From: Sphingobacterium detergens
GTDB taxonomy: Bacteria; Bacteroidota; Bacteroidia; Sphingobacteriales; Sphingobacteriaceae
Reading direction: 5' to 3'
DNA: 64,000 nt
Assembly: GCF_003610355.1 (NCBI RefSeq)
Contig: NZ_RAPY01000002.1
Coordinates: forward strand, 558,001-622,000
Every line of letters begins with the position of its first letter. Position 1 is the stretch's first letter. Positions 8,855 through 17,064 of this stretch are shown in pieces. The notes beneath the pieces are model-generated. The model made no database searches and was not told where the DNA came from. It saw only the letters and a program-made list of their open reading frames with translations. Both the position numbers and the translations under genes were made by a program.

Positions 8855-8984
8855 ATATGGGTATGAAAGTAGCACTGGCTGGGATATTAATCCCAATAGA
8901 ATTAATGAAGGCGATTCTATCTGGTTAAAATATGCTACTGAAGACCCACGTTTAATTATTACAGAATTGGAAAATAATTATTAA
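8855..8984 (+). pseudogene. Short coding remnant
   Basis: After a stop at about 8852 the frame stays open for ~43 codons and reads DINPNRINEGDSIWLKYATE, then DPRLIITELENNY and a stop. It has no start and resembles the last strands of a globular protein. It probably is the tail of a lost gene ahead of NTF2-like unit 2. The remaining sequence to 9025 holds nothing I recognise. Confidence 0.35.
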
Positions 8985-9025
8985 GTAACGGATAAGCATA
9001 GTTTGAATCTCCAAATCAAATTTTT

Positions 9026-9160
9026 TCACCTCCCTATCCCCACCATTCACCGAGTTTTCCTGATCGTTGGTCTAAAGGCCATAGGCTGGGGGCGTATTGT
9101 GTCGTAGTTTTGAGTCAACAAATAAGAACAATATAACTAACACAATAAAATAAAGACATT
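9026..9160 (+). promoter_or_regulatory. NTF2-unit leader/promoter, copy 2
   Basis: Second copy of the conserved block; -7 box TAGTTTTG at 9105-9112; the leader ends AAAGACATT before ATG. It differs from copy 1 at scattered bases (for example GGCCATAGGCTGGG instead of GCCTGTAGGCTAGG). Confidence 0.75.
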
Positions 9161-9607
9161 ATGAACTCATTAGTAAAAACATTCGCAGCAGCAGCCTTAA
9201 TCGCAATATCTACTTTCGCTATGGCAGCAGAAGGACCAGACTCAAAATCTGCAAAAGCAACCATCAACCTTTCTACAGCAGACTTGGCACTCGATCACTA
9301 TGTTTCGGTAACTATTGAGGGAGAATCGGCAGGTGTGGAGCAGTTATTTGCAACTGATTTCAATCAAAAGATCCAAGCTTCCAATGCAAAGACCAACAGC
9401 CGGAACGAAGTCGTTAAATACTTGAAAAAACAAAAAGGTGAGAAGCTAAATTGTACAGTAACTAGTGATATTATCGAAGAGTCAGCTGACTGTATGGTTG
9501 CCAAGGTAACTCTAAAATTTGAGAACTTCACCAAGACTGATCTTGTGACCTTGGTTCGCGAGGGTAATGTGTGGAAAGTATCCAAATCTATCAATTCATA
9601 TAAATAG
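9161..9607 (+). CDS. Secreted NTF2-like protein, copy 2
   Basis: 148 residues, same length and signal peptide as the other copies (start MNSLVKTFAAAALIAISTFA). Differences from copy 1 cluster in the middle (SNAKTNSRNEVVKYLKK against TNAQTYSREAVVKSLKK) and include Cys for Tyr in EESADCMVAK, while the flanks are almost unchanged, as expected for recent duplication with occasional exchange. It is followed by a covarying hairpin and the recurrent terminator. Confidence 0.8.
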   Translation: MNSLVKTFAAAALIAISTFAMAAEGPDSKSAKATINLSTADLALDHYVSVTIEGESAGVEQLFATDFNQKIQASNAKTNSRNEVVKYLKKQKGEKLNCTVTSDIIEESADCMVAKVTLKFENFTKTDLVTLVREGNVWKVSKSINSYK

Positions 9608-9619
9608 TATCCAATAATT

Positions 9620-9700
9620 AGTGGTCTGCCACAGCATTCGGAGGCAGACTATTAGTGAATCATATGTTTATTTAAGGCCACGTCGTGAGATGTGGCTTTC
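9620..9700 (+). terminator. 3' element of NTF2 unit 2: variable hairpin plus conserved terminator
   Basis: First hairpin AGTGGTCTGCC (9620-9630) with GGCAGACTATT (9643-9653): 11 pairs, two of them G-U. Then CATATG and the terminator GCCACGTC-GTGA-GATGTGGC (9677-9696; GNRA-type loop) and a T-rich tail. The first hairpin has a different sequence but the same pairing in units 3 and 4. The rest of the gap to 9969 holds nothing I recognise. Confidence 0.75.
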
Positions 9701-9969
9701 TCTGTTTTTGGGACAGCAAAGTAGCGACTTTTCGGTTGTTCCGTTTTACCGACAACATAGCTCTACTTTACCTTCATTTGCCCTCTTCCCGAACCTAAAT
9801 TTGTGTAACAATTGAAATAAACGCATGATGATACCCACTTCTGAGGGCAATCTTATTGCCGTTAAGTGTCAGATTAAAGCGGTTAACAGACTGATTTAAG
9901 TCGGTAAATGGTCGCTTCATGTGTTTTAATCAGCTTATGTTTTATGTTACACAATTAAATTAAATTTTT

Positions 9970-11877
9970 ATGAAAACACAGTATTCAAACATGGAAAAAT
10001 TAACGACTGAACCGTTTGTTGGAACAGTCCAAGACAATGTGAATCGTTCGTATACCGTAGTGACCACTTGGTATGACGGTAGTCCAATGGATGACTCTAA
10101 ACTCGATCAATGGGGCATTTATATTAAGAATGAAACTACTGGGGAATATCTTAGAGAAGATAAGCCATTATGGGGAGAACTCTTTTTAGAGGTAGACACA
10201 GTAACCGCACTCCGGGCGATGTCATTATATTATCAATTTTTGATAAAAATAGGCTATTATAAAGGCGTACGACTTTTAGGATACTATGCAAAGGGAGATT
10301 TTGGGAGGGTGCAATCTCTCAATTATTTTCTTTCGGCGGCAAATAAGCCAGACGATGGTGGTAGTATGTATGAACTGAGCACGATAAAGCTGCAAACAGA
10401 TTTTGTCGGTGAGATCGACGTCACTTGGTATGGGGCGAAAGGCGATGGTATTAAAGATGATACCATTTCCATACAAAATGCACTTAATACAGGCAATACC
10501 AAAATTGTATTCTCAACTCCTAAAGTCGGTTATAAAGTTAGTACCATATATCCGTTGTCTAATCAAACATTGATGGGTGACGGACAGGGGCAGGGTATTA
10601 TTGGAAATGGTGTTGATATAACAGTCATTATCGGGAGTGAGGGTATCATTCCTAACAGAGTGGGCAGAGTTACCATTGAGAGTTTAAAAGTGAGTAACAA
10701 TGGAACCACTGCAATATATATCCGGAATACGTTTAATATAAAAATTTTAAATTCCTCAATATCGAGTACCAAGGGGATTGCGGTGAAATTGTTTTATTCT
10801 TGGCGAATAACGATCCTTAATAACTTCATAACATCGTCAGGAGCTAATACCTGGGGCGTGTATGGGATGAACAATATTAATGGCTTGGTTTGCAATGGTA
10901 ATACCGTCACAGGTGGACAAGGTGGTGGCGCGATATGTGTAGGTCAGGCCCAAAGTATAGCAATAAACTATAATATCATTGAGACTTCACTAAAAGGAAT
11001 TTATGTAGCAGCTGACGATGGCGAAATCAATGATCCCGAAAGTGGTTCGGTCAACGGATTTGAGATAAATAATAATTACATCGAAAATTGTGTACGCCCT
11101 TTTTCCATTGGGAGCCGATTTTTTGCCGGATCAGGCAGTGTATCGAATAATTTTGTCAGTAATGGTTTTGCAAAGGGTGTTAACAATGGGAATTTTACGC
11201 CAGAACAATTTGCGGAACATGGAATTATAGTGATGGGAAGAAATCGTGGTGTTAGATTCGATAACAATTTTCTATCGTGTAAATGGTCGCCAACGTTTGA
11301 ATTTGCAACAGAGTTTATTAATATTGAAAATCCTAATCCATTCTTTTATGATTGCGGATTTAATGGGAATCATATTGAGGGACGGAATATCGACGTTCTA
11401 CTGTACTTTTTCTCAGGTAAATATGCCAGTGCGAGTTATGACAACTATAAACGTACTGTTGGTGGTAGAAACTATTTAGGATTTCTTCGGGAATCACCAA
11501 GAGGTAATCTAACCTCAACAGAAAATAGGGAATGGATTTCTCCGGTGATCACCGCAAATATTGGTTTGTCTATTCGCAGCTGGATTGATAGAAATATTAT
11601 TGAGCTAGGAGGGGATATTATTTCAGTTGACTTGATAGACGCGGTTGGAGAACTGGAGGGAGCGCGTCTGTATGTCGGAACGTCAGCGGATAACGGGCAG
11701 GTCGTCAATAATTTGGATTTATCCACGGTTACTGTTCTCAACAATAGCGGTAATATAGTTAATGGCAGATTTTCTCGAGTACTTCGTAATTATGTGAACA
11801 CAATTTACGTTCGCAAGTCAGATCTTGCAGCATCAACTGGTACATTTCGCATTAAAATAGTCTATCGTGCAACTTAA
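9970..11877 (+). CDS. Right-handed beta-helix protein (pectate-lyase-3/tail-spike-like)
   Basis: 635 residues, no signal peptide. Residues ~1-145 are an unfamiliar N-terminal domain with aromatic-rich strands (VVTTWYDGSPMDD, WGIYIKNETTGEYL). From ~152 the sequence VTWYGAKGDGIKDDTISIQN is the hallmark start of the pectate-lyase-3 beta-helix found in phage tail spikes and surface glycan-binding proteins, followed by helix coils (NFITSSGANTWGVYG, NTVTGGQGGGAICVG, NNYIENC). The last ~100 residues look like a cap or receptor domain. No secretion signal plus this architecture suggests a phage-derived spike. It is flanked by NTF2 unit 2 and a terminator of the same repeat family. Confidence 0.78.
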   Translation: MKTQYSNMEKLTTEPFVGTVQDNVNRSYTVVTTWYDGSPMDDSKLDQWGIYIKNETTGEYLREDKPLWGELFLEVDTVTALRAMSLYYQFLIKIGYYKGVRLLGYYAKGDFGRVQSLNYFLSAANKPDDGGSMYELSTIKLQTDFVGEIDVTWYGAKGDGIKDDTISIQNALNTGNTKIVFSTPKVGYKVSTIYPLSNQTLMGDGQGQGIIGNGVDITVIIGSEGIIPNRVGRVTIESLKVSNNGTTAIYIRNTFNIKILNSSISSTKGIAVKLFYSWRITILNNFITSSGANTWGVYGMNNINGLVCNGNTVTGGQGGGAICVGQAQSIAINYNIIETSLKGIYVAADDGEINDPESGSVNGFEINNNYIENCVRPFSIGSRFFAGSGSVSNNFVSNGFAKGVNNGNFTPEQFAEHGIIVMGRNRGVRFDNNFLSCKWSPTFEFATEFINIENPNPFFYDCGFNGNHIEGRNIDVLLYFFSGKYASASYDNYKRTVGGRNYLGFLRESPRGNLTSTENREWISPVITANIGLSIRSWIDRNIIELGGDIISVDLIDAVGELEGARLYVGTSADNGQVVNNLDLSTVTVLNNSGNIVNGRFSRVLRNYVNTIYVRKSDLAASTGTFRIKIVYRAT

Positions 11878-11897
11878 TTGTTAATTTATATTGCAGG

Positions 11898-11922
11898 GCC
11901 ACGTCGTGAGATGTGGCTTTTT
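11898..11922 (+). terminator. Recurrent GTGA-loop terminator after the beta-helix gene
   Basis: GCCACGTC-GTGA-GATGTGGC at 11898-11917 followed by TTTTTT. The hairpin is identical to those at 9677, 13612 and 28960, but here there is no NTF2-like gene in front, showing that the terminator spreads or is retained independently of that gene. Confidence 0.85.
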
Positions 11923-11926
11923 TACG

Positions 11927-12142
11927 TCAAAAGGGCCTGATTCTCATCAGACCCTTTCTCTTAGCGTTTTTTGTACAGTAATTTTTATGTTTCTTATCGT
12001 TTCCTCATCCAATGTTTTTGAAGACAATTGGATTTTCACTGTACGACGCCAATTTTTATGTTGAACCTTTCTTTCGAAAGGTAGCTAATAGCCGTTTTGT
12101 ATAGTAAGAACAACAGTCGATTTGAAATAGTTTTATTGGAGT
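11927..12142 (-). pseudogene. Repeat A copy 2: decayed 3' end of a small gene plus terminator
   Basis: Minus-strand homologue of 6683-6913. Here the frame is open after a single TAG: LPFERKVQHKNWRRTVKIQL, SSKTLDEETIRNIKITVQKT, LRERV and a stop, preceded by TVVLTIQNGY. This longer open stretch shows that the repeat was coding. The terminator AAAGGGTCTGAT-GAGA-ATCAGGCCCTTT is at 11930-11957. The product is unrecognised. The gap 12143-12273 has no feature I can name. Confidence 0.6.
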
Positions 12143-12273
12143 AAATTATTTTTGATAAATTGTAGTAACTGAACTGAAAATTTTGATAAATAATTGAATA
12201 GTCATTGTAATTAGATGTGAATCTTATTCTGGGTAAAGTTTGTTGAACGAGCAAAGGAAACTATTTGCTAAAT

Positions 12274-12822
12274 TTAGTCTGGTTTCCGCCCCCCCCCCCA
12301 TAAAAAAGGTTGTTTTCTCAATTGCTGTTCATACTGTTCTTTGTTTATAAACGGCCATAGATGGTGATCTCCTGTATTTTTAAATTCATTATGCTGTTCT
12401 TTTCGTTCATTTAGTTTCACCACATAATGTTGTCCCAAGGTCAGCGCTGTAAATAGCAAGTCTTTAAATGATAGCCGAAATAGTGGATTTGTATGATCAA
12501 AGTAAGGCCATTCGTATTCAAAATCAGAGTATAGAAATAAAATGTATCTACTAATATCGTCTAGCGCTTCATCGGAAAGCTTGTATTTATCGGTCAGTGT
12601 ATGGTGTTCTAGGTCACTGTAAAGGCACCAGCATAGTTCAAGCATTGGCCTTATAATAGGATCATCAGATTTTGCCTCTTTTGAACGATAATATTGTTCA
12701 GGCAGCCAGCCGAATGAGATATCCTCAGTAATTGATTCTTCAAATTCGTCATTACTAATAAGTCCGACTACTAAGTGGCGTAAATGGCAAGCAAGCTTTT
12801 TTCGGCGTTCTAAGTCAACCAT
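12274..12822 (-). CDS. Hypothetical protein with C-terminal poly-G tract
   Basis: 182 residues, all-helical in appearance, acidic, no signal peptide or membrane segment, not recognised. Charged and aromatic-rich (LCWCLYSDLEHHTL, ILFLYSDFEYEWPYF). The coding strand carries 11 consecutive G at 12289-12299, encoding the C-terminal WGGGRKPD; slippage there would change only the last few residues. It is an orphan on the minus strand between Repeat A copy 2 and NTF2 unit 3. Its size and isolation recall immunity proteins, an inference only. Confidence 0.6.
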   Translation of the reverse strand: MVDLERRKKLACHLRHLVVGLISNDEFEESITEDISFGWLPEQYYRSKEAKSDDPIIRPMLELCWCLYSDLEHHTLTDKYKLSDEALDDISRYILFLYSDFEYEWPYFDHTNPLFRLSFKDLLFTALTLGQHYVVKLNERKEQHNEFKNTGDHHLWPFINKEQYEQQLRKQPFLWGGGRKPD

Positions 12823-12956
12823 AATAACATGTTTTACGAAATTGAATATAGTTTTTAAAGCTACTTTCTCCTACCAGGGGAGTATTTACGAGTGTAAAAA
12901 TAATGAAAAATTACTCTTGCTTTTTGTTCAGCAGTAAATAATGCTTTCATTTGACT

Positions 12957-13094
12957 TCCACCTTCCCATTCCTGCCATTCACCGAGTTTTCCTGTCCATT
13001 AGTCTAAAGCCCGTAGGCTAGGGGCATATTGTGTTGTAGTTTTGAATCAACAAATAAGAACAGATATAAACTAACAATATAAAATAAAGACATC
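12957..13094 (+). promoter_or_regulatory. NTF2-unit leader/promoter, copy 3
   Basis: Third copy of the conserved leader; -7 box TAGTTTTG at 13037-13044. More diverged than the others upstream of the box (CCATTAGTCTAAAGCCCGTA) and in the leader (AGATATAAACTAACAATATA). Confidence 0.72.
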
Positions 13095-13541
13095 ATGAAA
13101 ACGCTAGTAAAAACATTCGCAACAGTAGCCCTTATCGCAGTATCCACATTTGCTATGGCAGCTGAAGGACCAAGCTCAAAAAACATAAAAGCAAACGTTA
13201 ACCTTTCCACAGCAGACTTGGCACTTGATCACTATGTTGCGGTAACAACCGAAGGAGAGTCGGCAGGAGTAGAACAATTATTTGCTGAAGACTTCAGCCA
13301 AAAAGTTCAAGCTTCTAATGCACAAAGCCATAGCCGTAGCGCGTTGATCAAATCTTTGAAAAAGCAAAAAGGCGAGAAGCTAAACTGTACAGTAACTAGC
13401 GACATTATCGAAGAGTCAGCTGACTATATGGTTGCTAAAGTAACTTTAAAATTTCAAGATTTTACCAAAACTGACTTGGTGACTTTAGTACGCGAAGGTA
13501 ATGACTGGAAAGTTTCAAGTTCTGTGAACGCATATAAATAA
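13095..13541 (+). CDS. Secreted NTF2-like protein, copy 3
   Basis: 148 residues with the shared signal peptide (MKTLVKTFATVALIAVSTFA). It has SSKNIKANVNLSTADLALDH after the cleavage site and ends NDWKVSSSVNAYK; the middle SNAQSHSRSALIKSLKK differs from copies 1 and 2 but resembles copy 4. Role as for copy 1: small secreted cone-shaped protein of unknown ligand. It is convergent with the repeat-rich membrane protein gene at 13672. Confidence 0.8.
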   Translation: MKTLVKTFATVALIAVSTFAMAAEGPSSKNIKANVNLSTADLALDHYVAVTTEGESAGVEQLFAEDFSQKVQASNAQSHSRSALIKSLKKQKGEKLNCTVTSDIIEESADYMVAKVTLKFQDFTKTDLVTLVREGNDWKVSSSVNAYK

Positions 13542-13551
13542 TTTACCGAAG

Positions 13552-13638
13552 CTAGTTGTCAGCTCGGTCATATCAGAAGCTGACAACTAGTGAATCATAT
13601 GTTTATTTAAGGCCACGTCGTGAGATGTGGCTTTTTTT
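13552..13638 (+). terminator. 3' element of NTF2 unit 3: hairpin plus conserved terminator
   Basis: CTAGTTGTCAGCT (13552-13564) pairs perfectly with AGCTGACAACTAG (13578-13590), followed by CATATG and GCCACGTC-GTGA-GATGTGGC (13612-13631) with a T7 tail. The T-rich end may also serve the convergent gene at 13672. Confidence 0.8.
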
Positions 13639-13671
13639 ATGTCCGAATATTTTGATTCTGAGCAAAAAAGA

Positions 13672-14712
13672 TTATTGTTTTTGCATAATTCCATATTGCT
13701 TATTTTGATTATTCTCGATCTTTTTTCCAGCATAGGTTTCAAAAATATATTTCGTAGTTGCTTTTAGTGAGCGTCTAGGTTGTACAGGATGGAAGCCGGG
13801 AGCTGTGAAAAATTCAATTTCATTGTCGATCTTCGAATACCAAATATTACCCAAATCTTTTAACCCTAGTGTGTCCAGCCTGGTGATTTTTCGGAAGTGT
13901 TCCAGTTTTTCTTTATCTAATCCAATTACCTGATAACGCTGTGTTTTATTTTGACAGTCTATCTGAATATATCTTTCTCCGTTCCAGCACATGCAATCGC
14001 TCGGTGTAATAATACCAATTATAATAAAAATAACGACTATCAAGGATGTAGCAGCAGAAAATCTTATAGCAATCTTATTCTTTTTATAGAAATATCTTAA
14101 CTGGCTAACCTTATCCTTTTCATCTGTCGGTGGTGGATCATCCGGTCCATCTGTTGACGGTGGATTATCCTTTTCATCTGTCGGTGGTGGATTATCCGGT
14201 CCATCTGTCGGCGGTGGATCATCCGGTCCATCTGTTGACGGTGGATTATCCTTTTCATCTGTCGGTGGTGGATTATCCTTTTCATCTGTTGACGGTGGAT
14301 TATCCTTTTCATCTGTCGGCGGTGGATTATCCGGTCTATCTGTCTGTGGTGGATTATAGCTAATTTGAAATGGCCTCGGTTTATAATCTACAAGTATAGC
14401 TAGTAGTTTCACTACGCGATTGCCAGGGTTTTGTGTTATACTGAGTATAAACTTTTGTAGTGCTTTTAATGATCCTGTATTATATTTCGAGATAGCATCC
14501 TCTAAACTCTTCTCTTTTTTTTGAGGATCGAAGAATTTTTGTAAAATATCGATGTCCGTTTGGGGAAGTCCTTCTGACAATCTGACTAAACAGTAGTCTC
14601 TCAAATTTGCGGGCGATGGATTAACCATTAGATCATCGAGCTCATGTCTAATTTTCTTCGCCTCATAAAGGGCAAGAACTTCTTCTTTAAATTGGGCAAA
14701 TGTCGTTGGCAT
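13672..14712 (-). CDS. Membrane protein with 9-residue proline-rich tandem repeats
   Basis: 346 residues. Residues 1-115: helical cytoplasmic domain (FAQFKEEVLALYEAKKI). Residues 120-200: nine 9-residue units of type NPPPTDEKD, NPPSTDGPD or DPPPTDGPD. Then basic KKNKIAIRF, one membrane helix (~217-236), and an outer domain with CMCWNGERYIQIDC, ITRLDTLGLKDLGNIWYSKI and FFTAPGFHPVQPRRSLK, a C-terminal domain I recognise from several Bacteroidota membrane proteins of unknown function. The promoter carries a regulon palindrome at 14746-14761, and a -7 box at 14718-14725 would put the transcript start on or next to the ATG, so the mRNA may be leaderless. Confidence 0.75.
   Translation of the reverse strand: MPTTFAQFKEEVLALYEAKKIRHELDDLMVNPSPANLRDYCLVRLSEGLPQTDIDILQKFFDPQKKEKSLEDAISKYNTGSLKALQKFILSITQNPGNRVVKLLAILVDYKPRPFQISYNPPQTDRPDNPPPTDEKDNPPSTDEKDNPPPTDEKDNPPSTDGPDDPPPTDGPDNPPPTDEKDNPPSTDGPDDPPPTDEKDKVSQLRYFYKKNKIAIRFSAATSLIVVIFIIIGIITPSDCMCWNGERYIQIDCQNKTQRYQVIGLDKEKLEHFRKITRLDTLGLKDLGNIWYSKIDNEIEFFTAPGFHPVQPRRSLKATTKYIFETYAGKKIENNQNKQYGIMQKQ
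14113..14355 (-). repeat. 27-bp coding tandem repeat (9 units)
   Basis: Nine 27-bp units encode residues 120-200 of the membrane protein. Units are of few sequence types in mixed order (EKD and GPD endings, PPP and PPS cores), as expected from unequal exchange; copy-number change would stay in frame. Confidence 0.9.
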
Positions 14713-14717
14713 GGTAT

Positions 14718-14761
14718 CAAAAATACGTTAATTCTATATCGGAATTTACGGAATCCCGTAA
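14718..14761 (-). promoter_or_regulatory. Regulon palindrome and promoter of the 13672-14712 gene
   Basis: TTACGG-AATC-CCGTAA at 14746-14761. On the minus strand a -7 box TATTTTTG lies at 14718-14725, centre-to-centre 32 bp (33 bp in the other six cases). The box ends only 6-8 bases from the ATG. Confidence 0.6.
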
Positions 14762-14836
14762 TTAAATAGCCAATCAGTACATCGGAATTTTCGGAATCAC
14801 AAGAATTTCATAAGACCTTTCGGATATATCGGAATC
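14740..14836 (+). repeat. Three paired CGGAAT boxes
   Basis: CGGAATTTACGGAATC (14740-14755), CGGAATTTTCGGAATC (14783-14798) and CGGATATATCGGAATC (14821-14836). Each box is two half-sites one helical turn apart, and boxes are 38-43 bp apart. They precede a -7 box TAACTTTG at 14864-14871, which may serve the small ORF at 15105. The first box overlaps the regulon palindrome. Confidence 0.5.
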
Positions 14837-15104
14837 ATTTGATAAAAAGGTTTTTAACGCCTATAACTTTGTTCTCGAAGTCAGATGATAGATCGATTAA
14901 AATATAAGACTAAGATACTAATCTGATTTCACAATGAGAAGATCTCGCGGTAGACATTAGCCGGTTTGGGAAGCAGCTTCTGCCTCCCGCGATTGACACT
15001 CTTACTTCCCAAAAAATTCAGAAGGCCTTCTGAAAACATTTGTAGCAACCCAGTGCATGGGGCACTCGGGCCTACCAAGTTTTTGACTTTTAATTTTTTG
15101 AGTT

Positions 15105-15263
15105 ATGTGGAGTTTAATATTATATTTTTTGTTTGGAATCGGTCAACCGTCTAATTCGCAACCAAACCCTGATCATTCGACGGTACAGACAATGGGTATT
15201 GACGATCCCACTGATGGTGATGGAGGAGATGTAGGATCAGTTAGACCTCCAAAAGGTAAATAG
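15105..15263 (+). CDS. Small putative secreted peptide upstream of the sensor kinase
   Basis: 52 residues: a hydrophobic start (MWSLILYFLFGIGQPSNSQ) that could be a short signal sequence, then a hydrophilic, glycine/aspartate-rich tail (GIDDPTDGDGGDVGSV, RPPKGK). The ORF ends just before a clear terminator and lies ~100 bp before the TPR kinase gene. No family recognised. The organised tail and the position make it more credible than a chance ORF; a signal peptide sensed by the kinase is a guess. An 18-bp perfect palindrome (TTCAGAAGGCCTTCTGAA) at 15017-15034 lies upstream. Confidence 0.5.
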   Translation: MWSLILYFLFGIGQPSNSQPNPDHSTVQTMGIDDPTDGDGGDVGSVRPPKGK

Positions 15264-15277
15264 AGATTATATTTGAA

Positions 15278-15302
15278 GGGCGGATTATTTCCGCCTTTTT
15301 TA
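15278..15302 (+). terminator. Terminator after the 52-aa ORF
   Basis: GGCGGA, loop TTATT, TCCGCC, then TTTTTTT. It separates the peptide ORF from the kinase gene. Confidence 0.85.
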
Positions 15303-15361
15303 TTTAAGAAGGTTTTTGTTTCGTCATTTAATTTAGATATTTTAGACTAAAATAACCTGAT

Positions 15362-17047
15362 TTGAAGTATTATTATCTATATTTTTTATTATTCTTTTTG
15401 TTTTCTAGTTGTCAAAGAGTTGAAAATGAGAATCTAATCAAGAGAGAGAATCCTGATTTTGATAAAGCATATAAGTTTTTAGAAGAAGGAAATACTGATT
15501 CCTCTTATTTCTTTTTCGAACAAGCTAAACAAGTATTCTTAGAAGAAGGTGATAGTGTTGGAGTTGCCAAATGTTTAATTAATATGGCAATTACCCAAAG
15601 AGAGCAAGGAGATTATTATGGTGCTCAAGAGACATCTCTTGAGGCCCTAAGATGTCTGGATATAAAGAATACAAAACACGGTATATATTTGAGTACCATT
15701 TATAATAATTTAGCCATATCTGTTTATGAACTTAAAGACTATGAACAGGCCATCAAATTCTATGATACTGCTATTAAATATTCTGATGATTCGACTTCTA
15801 CTCAGATATATATGAATAATTTGGCTAGAGCACAACATGAGCAAAAGGACTATAAAAAAGCTATTGATATTTATAGTAAAGTATTGAGAAAGGAGAAAAG
15901 AGGTAGTTCGGAATATGCTAGAACATTGGCAAATTATGCACAAGCTATGTGGCTAAATGACAATAGCTATAACCCCCTAGTAGCATATTTTGAGGCTTTT
16001 CATATACGTGCAAAGTTGAATGATTTATGGGGATTAAACTCTAGCTATGCCCGTTTCTCCGATTATTATTTAAAAATAAACCGTGATTCTTCACTTTATT
16101 ATGCAAATAAGCAATATGCGATAGCAAAAAAGATAAATAGTGCCGATGACGAAATAAAAGCACTAGAGCGCTTAATTAAAGTTGGGAGTACTGATTCAGT
16201 GACATTCTATTTTAACCAATATAAACTCATAAACGACAGTATCCAGCAAGCCCGTGCTGCAGCCAAAAATCAATTTGCTCTGATCCGTTATGAAGTAGAG
16301 AAAAACAAAGCCGAAAACCTACGGTTAGAAAAAGAAAATGCTGAAAAACAAAACCGCCTCATTAGACAGCGTGTTATTACCGGTGCAAGTTTATTCCTTC
16401 TGATTTTAGTTGCTGGTGGCGGTACCCTCTGGTACAAACGACGCAAGCAACGGCTCGAACTCGAGGCAGAGAACAAGGTCAAAGAAACACAACTCCATCT
16501 GTCCAAAAAGATCCATGATGTCGTTGCCAATGGTATCTATCGTGTCATGTCCGAGATTGAACATAACGAAGATGTGGATCGTGACGGTGTACTCGACAAA
16601 CTTGAAAATATGTACCATCAGTCACGTGATATTTCGCATAATGTCGAACAGCAGACCATCACTGAGATACCGTACAACGAACAGCTGGCCTCCTTGCTCA
16701 AGTCTTTTGCTGCAGACCATCGCCGTGTACTGATCGCTGGTAACGATGCTGAGCAATGGATTGATGTCAGTAAGCGTATTAAAGAGGAGGTAAAGCATGT
16801 GCTGCAGGAACTTATGGTCAATATGAAGAAGCATAGCCAGGCCGAGCAAGTTGTGGTACGCTTTGAAAAATTGGATCAGCAACTCACTATATATTATAAA
16901 GATAATGGTGTCGGGATGCCCGCCGAAAAATCTCAGGGAAAAGGGCTGGCAAATACGGTTTCCCGTATTGAAAGCCTCGGTGGCAAAATTATCTTTGTCA
17001 GTGAACCGGGAAAAGGGCTCAGCATTACGACCAATATCCCTCTATAA
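15362..17047 (+). CDS. TPR-containing membrane sensor histidine kinase
   Basis: 561 residues starting at TTG 15362; no in-frame ATG exists before the lipobox-like LFSSC, and a stop lies just upstream. Order: lipoprotein-type signal (~1-18), TPR repeats (~25-270, for example AISVYELKDYEQAIKFYDTA), coiled linker, one membrane helix (~338-358), HisKA_3-type dimer helix with KKIHDVVANGI (H385), and a GHKL ATPase: N-box ELMVNMKKHS, G1 DNGVGM, G2 GKGLANT. Known: such kinases pair with LuxR/NarL regulators; the cognate gene starts 17 bp later. The TPR part should be periplasmic and sense a protein or peptide. Confidence 0.9.
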   Translation: MKYYYLYFLLFFLFSSCQRVENENLIKRENPDFDKAYKFLEEGNTDSSYFFFEQAKQVFLEEGDSVGVAKCLINMAITQREQGDYYGAQETSLEALRCLDIKNTKHGIYLSTIYNNLAISVYELKDYEQAIKFYDTAIKYSDDSTSTQIYMNNLARAQHEQKDYKKAIDIYSKVLRKEKRGSSEYARTLANYAQAMWLNDNSYNPLVAYFEAFHIRAKLNDLWGLNSSYARFSDYYLKINRDSSLYYANKQYAIAKKINSADDEIKALERLIKVGSTDSVTFYFNQYKLINDSIQQARAAAKNQFALIRYEVEKNKAENLRLEKENAEKQNRLIRQRVITGASLFLLILVAGGGTLWYKRRKQRLELEAENKVKETQLHLSKKIHDVVANGIYRVMSEIEHNEDVDRDGVLDKLENMYHQSRDISHNVEQQTITEIPYNEQLASLLKSFAADHRRVLIAGNDAEQWIDVSKRIKEEVKHVLQELMVNMKKHSQAEQVVVRFEKLDQQLTIYYKDNGVGMPAEKSQGKGLANTVSRIESLGGKIIFVSEPGKGLSITTNIPL

Positions 17048-17064
17048 TAAAAAGACAATAATGT

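Noticed and set aside
14113..14355. Considered as a CRISPR array.
   Set aside because: Units are contiguous coding repeats without spacers; no cas genes in the window.
14097..14363. Open frames on both strands across the 27-bp repeats.
   Set aside because: They are side effects of the repeat; only the frame with membrane helix and flanking domains is coherent.
14966..15154. 62-codon frame before the kinase operon.
   Set aside because: No protein-like composition; it overlaps the better 52-codon ORF and an 18-bp palindrome.
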